19,538 bases of DNA from RUG13615 sp040307715. GTDB taxonomy: Bacteria; Bacillota; Clostridia; Peptostreptococcales; Anaerovoracaceae. Numbering within the stretch: the first letter of the stretch is position 1; each line of letters starts with the position of its first letter. Under the pieces are notes generated by a model that did not search any database, was not told the origin of the DNA, and was given only the letters and a program-made list of their open reading frames with translations. Position numbers and translations under genes: made by a program. Location: contig JAWRJC010000056.1 of NCBI GenBank assembly GCA_040307715.1, forward strand, positions 1 through 19,538, given 5' to 3'. This document shows, piece by piece, positions 14,286 through 19,538 of this stretch.

Positions 14286-14315
14286 AAGAGACCGGCACGC
14301 ACCGGTCTCTTTTTA
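14286..14315 (+). terminator. Terminator between convergent genes
   Basis: AAGAGACCGG (14286-14295) pairs with CCGGTCTCTT (14302-14311) over a 6-nt loop, followed by TTTA. It lies 5 nt after the NrdD-tail-like stop and may also catch transcripts from the convergent symporter gene. Confidence 0.88.
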
Positions 14316-14420
14316 GTTCACTCCGGCTGCGGGCTTTGCGCCCTGCCAACCAATAGTTTATTCCACCCCTTTGGCTGCCGTGCCCAGCACAGGCCTTAGG
14401 GGTGTCTTTTATGTACGGGA

Positions 14421-15719
14421 TTATTCTCCGGATTCATCCTCACCGGTGCGCTCCGGGACGGCCTCGGCAGTGCCGGCCTTGCTGAGTTTTCTGGTGGCTC
14501 TGGCTTCGCGGAGGTCTTCGAAGTGGTTGACGACCATGGTCGCGCTGATATCGCCGAAGACGTTGAGGCCGGTGCGGCCCATGTCGAAGATGCGGTCGAC
14601 GCCGGCGACAAGCGCGATTCCTTCAACCGGCAGACCGACGCTCTGCAGGACCATCGCCAGCATGATCATCCCTGCGCCGGGCGTGCCCGCAGTACCGATC
14701 GATGCCAGGATCGCCGTTACGACGATGGTGATCATCTGCCCGAGGGTCAGGTTGATGCCGTAACAGGTCGCGATGAAGACGCAGCAGACCGCCTGGTAGA
14801 TCGCGGTGCCGGACATGTTGATCGTCGCGCCGAGCGGCAGGACGAAGCTCGCAACAGCTTTGCGGCCGCCCATCTCCTCCGCGCACTGCATCGAGACCGG
14901 CAATGTGCCAATCGACGATGTGCTGGAGAACGCGAACGCGAATGCAGGCGCTGCGCCTTTCATGAATCTTGACGGCCGCATTTTGCCAAACGCTGCGACG
15001 AAGAATGGATAGACGACGAGCCCCATGATGGCAAAGCAGATGTATGCTGTAATCACGACCATGGCGAGTGAGCCGAGCACTTCCGGCCCGTTGACCGCGA
15101 TGACAGGAGCGATCAGGCAGAAGACCGCGATAGGCGTAATCTTGATGATGCCGCGCATGACGACCATGAAGACCTCGTAAACGCTGTCGATCCAGCGCAT
15201 GAACGGGTCTGCCTTCTCCCCCGCCACGATGATGCCGAAGCCGACGAACAGTGCGATGCAGATGATCTGCAGCATGTTCGACTGGACCATCGGGTCGAAC
15301 AGGTTGGACGGGAAGATGTTGACGAACATCTCGAAGAGAGAAGTCTGTTCAGCGGCGGTCTCATAGGCCAGGTCGGCAACCTCCAGCGTGTGGTACATCC
15401 CCTTGAAGAGGTTCGCGAAAACGAGCCCGATGACGAGTGCGATCGCTGTCGTGACGAAGAAGTAGATCAGCGTCCGTACACCAATGGTGCGGATCTTACG
15501 CATATCCTGCAGCGACACAACACCGGCGATCATCGACGTCATGACGATCGGAACGACGATGAACTTGAGCAGGTTGAGGAAGACCGTGCCGATCGGATTG
15601 AGGTAGTGCTGCGCGAAATCCGCCTGCCCGGTGACCATGAAGATAAGACCGGCCGCGACGCCCAGGCCGAGCGCGGCGAAGATCTGCAGAGGCAGGGAAT
15701 TCTTGAATTTGTCCAGCAT
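14421..15719 (-). CDS. Dicarboxylate/amino acid:cation symporter (DAACS family)
   Basis: The 432-aa product is a full-length member of the glutamate/aspartate/dicarboxylate transporter family with eight transmembrane helices and two re-entrant hairpins. The HP1 serine motif is SSTSSIGTLPVS (265-276), the TM7 motif is NMSGT (301-305), HP2 has TAGTPGAG (343-350), and TM8 has DMGRTGLNVFGD (379-390) with the substrate-binding Asp and Arg and the ion-binding Asn 386 and Asp 390. The usual NMDGT is NMSGT here: the Asp that contributes to a sodium site in GltPh is Ser. Asp 379 and Arg 382 suggest an acidic substrate, but the exact one cannot be told. The ATG has GGGAGG upstream. Confidence 0.93.
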   Translation of the reverse strand: MLDKFKNSLPLQIFAALGLGVAAGLIFMVTGQADFAQHYLNPIGTVFLNLLKFIVVPIVMTSMIAGVVSLQDMRKIRTIGVRTLIYFFVTTAIALVIGLVFANLFKGMYHTLEVADLAYETAAEQTSLFEMFVNIFPSNLFDPMVQSNMLQIICIALFVGFGIIVAGEKADPFMRWIDSVYEVFMVVMRGIIKITPIAVFCLIAPVIAVNGPEVLGSLAMVVITAYICFAIMGLVVYPFFVAAFGKMRPSRFMKGAAPAFAFAFSSTSSIGTLPVSMQCAEEMGGRKAVASFVLPLGATINMSGTAIYQAVCCVFIATCYGINLTLGQMITIVVTAILASIGTAGTPGAGMIMLAMVLQSVGLPVEGIALVAGVDRIFDMGRTGLNVFGDISATMVVNHFEDLREARATRKLSKAGTAEAVPERTGEDESGE

Positions 15720-15794
15720 GGTAAGCCTCCCGTTTGATTAGATGATAGACAATTGCTTTTCCCTAGGATATCACATTCGGCGCATTGAAAAAAG

Positions 15795-15823
15795 TTGCCC
15801 AAAGCGGCGCCTTCTGTTATGAT
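15795..15823 (+). promoter_or_regulatory. Probable promoter of tRNA-Arg(CCG)
   Basis: TTGCCC (15795-15800), a 17-nt spacer and TATGAT (15818-15823) lie about 80 nt upstream of the tRNA. The remaining bases of the 182-nt gap after the symporter gene hold no gene that I can see. Confidence 0.5.
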
Positions 15824-15901
15824 ATTGCTTGCACGAGGCACGACCCGAGGCAGCCGTGCGGCTTGCCGGACTGTCGTCCCTCCGTGCGCCCAACCCGATA
15901 A

Positions 15902-15977
15902 GGCCCCGTAGCTCAGGGGATAGAGCACTGCTCTCCGAAGGCAGGTGTCGCGCGTTCGAATCGCGCCGGGGTCACCA
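15902..15977 (+). tRNA. tRNA-Arg (anticodon CCG)
   Basis: A complete 76-nt cloverleaf with encoded CCA (15975-15977). The acceptor arms GGCCCCG and CGGGGTC pair with one G-U, the D stem is GCTC/GAGC, the anticodon stem is 15928-15932 with 15940-15944, and the T arm is GCGCG-TTCGAAT-CGCGC. The loop CTCCGAA places CCG at 15935-15937, reading CGG arginine codons. A strong terminator follows directly. Confidence 0.96.
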
Positions 15978-15978
15978 C

Positions 15979-16018
15979 AAAAGGCCGTTGAAAAGTGTGG
16001 GTTTTCAACGGCCTTTTT
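15979..16018 (+). terminator. Terminator of tRNA-Arg(CCG)
   Basis: A perfect 16-bp stem, AAAAGGCCGTTGAAAA (15979-15994) with its complement at 16002-16017, has a 7-nt loop and runs into T residues. Its core CCGTTGAAA recurs in the terminator after the second tRNA-Arg. Confidence 0.93.
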
Positions 16019-16115
16019 TGTGTGTCTCAAGTTGGTCTTCGGTCAAAAAAAGTCGCACCGCCCGCCGGAACATGGCAGTATGAAAAAAACACCGTTCAGA
16101 AAGCGGAGGAATAAG

Positions 16116-16817
16116 ATGAAAAAGAGCAAAGAATCCAGAGTTCTGTTGATCCTGCTTGCGCTTGTACTGACCCTGTCTTTGCAGACGGCGGGGGTTTTTG
16201 GCGTGGAAGATGTGCCGGAGGATGAAGGTGCGCCTGCAGTTGAGACGGACACCACCGGGGAGGAGGTACCGGCAGACACAGAATTGCCGGTCATCGAAGC
16301 CGGCGATGAAGAGGCAGACCCCGGGGCAGAGGCGGAAACGCAGCCGGCCGCGGAGGAACCCGCAGCCGCGCCTGCTGAGGACGAATTCCAGATGACGCTC
16401 CCGACGGTTTACCTGCACATCACGAGGGGCGATGACGGCAAAGAGGGGCAGGACGCCGTCGATGAGATGAATGCGAGCGAATATCACACCTACCATTGCA
16501 GGGCACGATGGATATCATCGTGCCGGAAGGGTTCAGCTACGCCGACAGTGACGCGGTGCTGGAAAGCGTGGAGGGTCTTTCGATGGATATCCGCGGCCGC
16601 GGCAATACGAGCTGGGGCGCTGACAAAAAACCCTACAAGATCAAGCTCGACGAAAAAACAAAGATCCTCGGCATGGGCAGGAACAAGCACTAGGCGCTGC
16701 TTGCCAACGCTTACGACCCGACGCTGATGCGCAACCGTATCACCTACTGGCTCGGGCGTGTCTCTGGCTGTGCTCATCGGGCTGCTGGCGACCAGCAGGA
16801 AGAAAGGCGGCAAATAG
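16116..16817 (+). pseudogene. Remnant of a secreted, membrane-anchored CotH-domain protein
   Basis: The ATG at 16116 follows GGAGG and opens a signal peptide, an acidic Glu/Ala/Pro-rich linker and the start of a CotH-like domain up to EYHTYHC. At about 16500 the frame shifts: the domain continues in another frame (GTMDIIVPEGFSYAD, then MDIRGRGNTSWG, KKPYKIKLDEKTKILGMG). It then meets TAG at 16691-16693 where homologues have Trp (NKH-stop-ALLANAYD), continues to RNRITYWLG, and near 16751-16757 jumps into a C-terminal membrane anchor in the original frame (LAVLIGLLATSRKKGGK, stop 16815-16817). About 80 residues of a domain normally several hundred long remain. CotH domains are protein-kinase-like and were first known from spore coats. 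Three independent lesions make a functional product very unlikely. Confidence 0.88.
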
Positions 16818-16858
16818 AAACGTCTCCTGCCGGATGTTCATACGATGATAAAAAACAG

Positions 16859-16887
16859 AGAGCAGTTCCTGCGGGGACTGCTCTTTT
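16859..16887 (+). terminator. Terminator after the CotH pseudogene
   Basis: AGAGCAGTTCC (16859-16869) pairs with GGGACTGCTCT (16874-16884, one G-U) over a TGCG loop, followed by TTT. It has survived the decay of the gene in front of it. Confidence 0.8.
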
Positions 16888-16953
16888 ACGGCAGATTTTC
16901 CGCTGCTCAGCTTTCCTGCAACGCGGCGATTCAAAAAACAATGCGATTCTCCC

Positions 16954-16982
16954 TTAATATTCCCGCGTGTTAGTGATATAAT
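16954..16982 (+). promoter_or_regulatory. Probable promoter of pckA
   Basis: TTAATA (16954-16959), 17 nt and a perfect TATAAT (16977-16982) are about 120 nt upstream of the pckA start. The -35 box is weak (4 of 6), which would fit a regulated promoter. The region 16888-17100 shows no other gene. Confidence 0.55.
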
Positions 16983-17100
16983 GACCACCGTGATGATAAT
17001 GGGACGGAATCGGCTCTTTCATCGCACAGGGCAGCGCAAAGGGGCGTTGCCGCAGAAATCAACCAATTATTATTCGAATAACGAAGAGGAGATATCTAAT

Positions 17101-18717
17101 ATGGCAACGATCGATCTGACTCAGTACGGCATCACCGGCGCGACCGAGATCATCCACAACCCGTCCTTCGAATTCCTTTTTGAAGAGGAAATGAAGCCCG
17201 AATTGACTGGCTACGACAAAGGCCAGATGACAGAACTGGACGCCGTCAATGTCATGACCGGCATTTATACGGGCCGCTCCCCCAAAGACAAGTTCATCGT
17301 CATGGACGAGAATTCCAAGGACACCGTCTGGTGGACAACACCGGAATATCCGAACGACAACCATCCGTGCAGTGAAGAGGCATGGAAGGAACTGAGAAAG
17401 ATGGCGACCGACCAGCTGTCCGGCAAGAGACTGTTTGTCATGGACTGCTTCTGCGGTGCGAACAAAGAGACCCGCATGGCGATCCGCTTCATCATGGAAG
17501 TCGCCTGGCAGGCTCACTTCATCAAGAACATGTTCATCCAGCCGACAGAAGAAGAACTCGAGAACTTCGAGCCGAACTTCGTTGTTTTCAACGCCAGCAA
17601 AGCGAAGATCGACAACTATGAAGAACTGGGGCTGCACTCCGAGACCGGCGCGATCTTCAACATCACCAGCCGCGAGCAGGTCATCCTCAACACCTGGTAC
17701 GGCGGCGAGATGAAGAAGGGCATGTTCTCCATGATGAACTACTACCTGCCGCTTCAGGGCATCGCTGCGATGCACTGCTCCGCCAATACGGACATGAACG
17801 GCGAGAACACCGCGATCTTCTTCGGTCTGTCCGGCACCGGCAAGACCACCCTGTCCACCGATCCGAAGAGACTGCTGATCGGCGACGATGAGCACGGCTG
17901 GGACGACGAGGGCGTCTTCAACTTCGAAGGCGGCTGCTACGCGAAGGTCATCAACCTTGACAAAGAGGCAGAGCCCGACATCTACGGCGCGATCAAGCGC
18001 AACGCGCTGCTCGAGAACGTCACCGTCGACGAGAACGGCAAGATCGACTTCGCTGACAAGAGCGTCACAGAGAACACCCGCGTCAGCTATCCGATCGACC
18101 ACATCAAGAATATTGTTCTGAAGGTCCGCGACAAGTCCGCCGGTCCTGCTGCAGAGAACGTCATCTTCCTGAGCGCGGATGCGTTCGGCGTCCTGCCTCC
18201 GGTTTCCATCCTGACGGAAGAGCAGACGCAGTACTACTTCCTGTCCGGCTTCACCGCGAAACTTGCAGGCACCGAGCGCGGCATCATCGAGCCGACCCCG
18301 ACCTTCTCCGCTTGCTTCGGCCAGGCGTTCCTCGAACTGCATCCGACCAAGTATGCGCAGGAACTTGTTAAGCGCATGGAGAAGAGCGGCGCGAAGGCGT
18401 ATCTCGTGAACACCGGCTGGAACGGTACCGGCAAGCGCATCTCCATCCAGGACACCCGCGGCATCATCGATGCGATCCTGAACGGCGACATCAAGAGCGC
18501 ACCGACCAAGATGATTCCGTACTTCAACTTCGAAGTACCGACCGAACTGCCGGGCGTCGATCCCGCGATCCTCGATCCGAAGGACACCTACGCGGATCCG
18601 ACCGAGTGGGAAGAAAAGGCCAAGGATCTGGCAAGCCGCTTCATCAAGAACTTCGAAAAGTACACCTACAACGAGGCGGGCAAAGCGCTCGTCGCGGCAG
18701 GTCCGAAACTCGATTAA
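17101..18717 (+). CDS. pckA: ATP-dependent phosphoenolpyruvate carboxykinase
   Basis: The 538-aa product is full length for the ATP-type enzyme, which interconverts oxaloacetate plus ATP with PEP, CO2 and ADP. The P-loop is GLSGTGKTT (242-250), the second kinase motif with the metal-binding Asp pair is GDDEHGWDDEG (261-271), the MHC segment (224-226) holds the Mn-binding His, and YTGRSPKDKF (56-65) carries the substrate-binding Arg. In anaerobes it can run either in gluconeogenesis or as a CO2-fixing, ATP-forming step in fermentation; direction is not visible here. The frame is open from 16981, but the ATG at 17101 with GAGGAG upstream starts the conserved protein. Codon use is strongly biased, as in highly expressed genes, which leaves a long spurious antisense frame. 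Confidence 0.97.
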   Translation: MATIDLTQYGITGATEIIHNPSFEFLFEEEMKPELTGYDKGQMTELDAVNVMTGIYTGRSPKDKFIVMDENSKDTVWWTTPEYPNDNHPCSEEAWKELRKMATDQLSGKRLFVMDCFCGANKETRMAIRFIMEVAWQAHFIKNMFIQPTEEELENFEPNFVVFNASKAKIDNYEELGLHSETGAIFNITSREQVILNTWYGGEMKKGMFSMMNYYLPLQGIAAMHCSANTDMNGENTAIFFGLSGTGKTTLSTDPKRLLIGDDEHGWDDEGVFNFEGGCYAKVINLDKEAEPDIYGAIKRNALLENVTVDENGKIDFADKSVTENTRVSYPIDHIKNIVLKVRDKSAGPAAENVIFLSADAFGVLPPVSILTEEQTQYYFLSGFTAKLAGTERGIIEPTPTFSACFGQAFLELHPTKYAQELVKRMEKSGAKAYLVNTGWNGTGKRISIQDTRGIIDAILNGDIKSAPTKMIPYFNFEVPTELPGVDPAILDPKDTYADPTEWEEKAKDLASRFIKNFEKYTYNEAGKALVAAGPKLD

Positions 18718-18756
18718 GGCGACCGGGAGCACCGCTCTCCAAAAATGAACAAAAAC

Positions 18757-18780
18757 GGGCGCCGGCGTTTTGCCGGCCCC
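18757..18780 (+). other. GC-rich hairpin between pckA and tRNA-Arg(CCT)
   Basis: GCCGGC (18761-18766) pairs with GCCGGC (18772-18777) over GTTTT, extended by GGG/CCC across a bulge. No T tract follows, so it is a poor terminator; since I see no promoter before the tRNA, pckA transcripts may read into it (inference). Confidence 0.4.
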
Positions 18781-18786
18781 GCATAC

Positions 18787-18862
18787 GGTCCTGTAGCTCA
18801 GGGGACAGAGCACCGCTCTCCTAAAGCGGGTGTCGTGCGTTCGAATCGCACCAGGATCGCCA
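18787..18862 (+). tRNA. tRNA-Arg (anticodon CCT)
   Basis: A complete 76-nt cloverleaf with encoded CCA (18860-18862). The acceptor arms GGTCCTG and CAGGATC pair with one G-U, the anticodon stem is CCGCT/AGCGG, and the T arm is GTGCG-TTCGAAT-CGCAC. The loop CTCCTAA places CCT at 18820-18822, reading AGG arginine codons. It is clearly related to the tRNA-Arg(CCG) 2.9 kb upstream. Confidence 0.96.
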
Positions 18863-18865
18863 ATC

Positions 18866-18902
18866 AAAACCGTTGAAATTCCAGGAGTTTCATCGGTTTT
18901 TT
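18866..18902 (+). terminator. Terminator of tRNA-Arg(CCT)
   Basis: AAAACCGTTGAAA (18866-18878) pairs with TTTCATCGGTTTT (18888-18900, one T-T mismatch), followed by TT. It shares its CCGTTGAAA core with the other tRNA-Arg terminator. Confidence 0.87.
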
Positions 18903-18936
18903 GTTGCTCAATAATCCCCGGCATTTGGGTAAAGAA

Positions 18937-18967
18937 AAGGCAAAGAAAAACGAAGGTCGCACTTTCG
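18937..18967 (-). terminator. Possible terminator of the second GntR gene
   Basis: On the minus strand CGAAAG and CCTTCG (18951-18967) can form a short imperfect stem followed by TTTTTCTTTGCCTTTTC. The stem is weak but the T tract is long. Confidence 0.4.
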
Positions 18968-18980
18968 CCGGAACGAGGTA

Positions 18981-19538
18981 TTATTCCGGATCTTTTTCGT
19001 GCAGAATAACGAGGATGTCCGGACGTATCTTCTGATATTGCTCGACCCAGTGTTCTTCGAGCGCCGTGGCGACGTTTGCTGCGTCTTTTGCCCGGATCGC
19101 TTCGATCAGACCGCTGTGTGCCGTGACGGAACGCAAGCGGTCGTAGCCGCCGGCCTTTTCAACGAGATATTCATACCGGTATGTGTGCGGCTGGAGCTGC
19201 CGGAGATACTGAGAAAGGTATGGGTTGGCCGCGATGTCCGCGATCGCGTTGTGAAAAGCCCGGTCGCATTTTAAGAATCCGGCTGTATCGTTCGCCGCGA
19301 CAGCAGCTTCGCAGCCGCGGTTGAGCTGTTCCAGACGTGCAATGTCGGGGTCGGTGCGTTTTTCGCAGGCCAGCAGAACGATCTGCGACTCGATCGCATT
19401 CATCGCTTCGTAAAGGATGTCCGCTTCACTGACGGATATCTGCGACACAAAACTCCCGCGGGCCGGGATGACCTGCGCATATCCGTGTTCTGCCAGCAGC
19501 ATGAGCGCTTCTCTGACAGGAGTCCTGCTGGTCGAAAA
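18981..19538 (-). CDS. GntR-family regulator with canonical FCD domain, N-terminus cut by the window
   Basis: The frame is open to the window edge (codon beginning at 19538). It starts with FSTSRTPVREAL, the recognition-helix end of a GntR winged helix, so the internal ATG at 19502 is not the start and about 40-50 residues are missing. The wing reads GYAQVIPARGSFVS. The FCD domain keeps its metal-site pattern: DRAFH in the middle, VTAHSGLIEAI, and a final EEHW. Such regulators sense small organic acids and usually control adjacent catabolic genes, which would lie beyond the window. It differs from the GntR at 13161, whose metal ligands appear lost. Convergent with tRNA-Arg(CCT). Confidence 0.92.
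   Translation of the reverse strand, partial: FSTSRTPVREALMLLAEHGYAQVIPARGSFVSQISVSEADILYEAMNAIESQIVLLACEKRTDPDIARLEQLNRGCEAAVAANDTAGFLKCDRAFHNAIADIAANPYLSQYLRQLQPHTYRYEYLVEKAGGYDRLRSVTAHSGLIEAIRAKDAANVATALEEHWVEQYQKIRPDILVILHEKDPE

Noticed and set aside
14316..14420. A dedicated terminator for the symporter gene on the minus strand
   Set aside because: There are GC-rich complementary stretches (around GTGC/GCAC) but no T tract after them; the convergent hairpin at 14286-14315 is the better candidate.
15539..16030. Minus-strand reading frame giving GDPGAIRTRDTCLRRAV and LYPLSYGAL
   Set aside because: This is the antisense translation of tRNA-Arg(CCG), a well-known false protein in databases. 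The similar GDPGAIRTHDT peptide on the minus strand near 18830-18860 comes from the second tRNA-Arg.
16981..17100. 40-residue N-terminal extension of PEP carboxykinase
   Set aside because: The upstream ATG overlaps the TATAAT box of the promoter, has no ribosome site, and the conserved protein begins at 17101 behind GAGGAG.
17059..18924. 621-codon minus-strand frame opposite pckA
   Set aside because: It is a shadow of the strongly codon-biased pckA gene; it lacks any family resemblance and runs across tRNA-Arg(CCT).
1..19538. CRISPR arrays, insertion sequences, integrases or phage genes
   Set aside because: No regularly spaced repeats, transposase-like frames or attachment-site duplications were seen.

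Overview
The window looks like the origin-proximal flank of a moderately GC-rich anaerobic Firmicute, probably a member of the Clostridia. The evidence is the order rsmG end, parS cluster, parA, parB (the usual oriC neighbourhood of Firmicutes), consensus parS sites, strong AGGAGG-type ribosome binding sites, sigma-A type promoters, and Firmicute-typical families (YozG-like XRE regulator with DUF2975, YkvI permease, CotH-type protein, ATP-dependent PEP carboxykinase). The taxon is an inference from gene content only.

Layout. 1-110: 3' end of rsmG. 111-584: intergenic region with three parS sites, the first forming the stem of an intrinsic terminator and the third lying just upstream of the parA promoter. 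585-3509 (+): parA, parB, a lipoprotein and a GNAT acetyltransferase, ending at a terminator near 3630. 3656-4475 (-): a DUF2975 membrane protein and its small XRE regulator. 4687-6198 (-): alanine racemase with a translationally coupled HesB-like protein. 6320-6715 (-): a small unknown membrane protein. 6889-9622 (-): purB-purA, the two enzymes that lead to AMP. 9864-12941 (-): an unusual cluster of an ornithine cyclodeaminase-family enzyme, a QueG-like double [4Fe-4S] protein and a YkvI-family permease. It is divergent from a GntR regulator (13161-13793, +), with a 35-nt perfect-armed palindrome over the cluster promoter. 13991-14281 (+): a 96-aa protein resembling only the tail of anaerobic ribonucleotide reductase. 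14421-15719 (-): a dicarboxylate/amino acid symporter. 15902-18862 (+): tRNA-Arg(CCG), a CotH-type pseudogene, pckA and tRNA-Arg(CCT). 18981-19538 (-): the 3' part of a second GntR/FCD regulator.

How the parts work together. parA, parB and parS are the chromosome segregation module. alr feeds D-alanine to peptidoglycan, purB-purA make AMP, and pckA links oxaloacetate and PEP. The divergent 9.9-13.8 kb block reads as one regulated unit: a regulator, an imine/amino-acid dehydrogenase-type enzyme, an iron-sulfur reductase-like protein and a transporter. I regard it as the best candidate for an undescribed metabolic system here; its substrate cannot be read from the sequence.

The flanks carry signs of rearrangement: two related tRNA-Arg-terminator units enclose a triply damaged CotH-like gene and pckA, and two related 26-nt repeats flank the GNAT gene. 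I saw no CRISPR array, insertion sequence, integrase or prophage gene.
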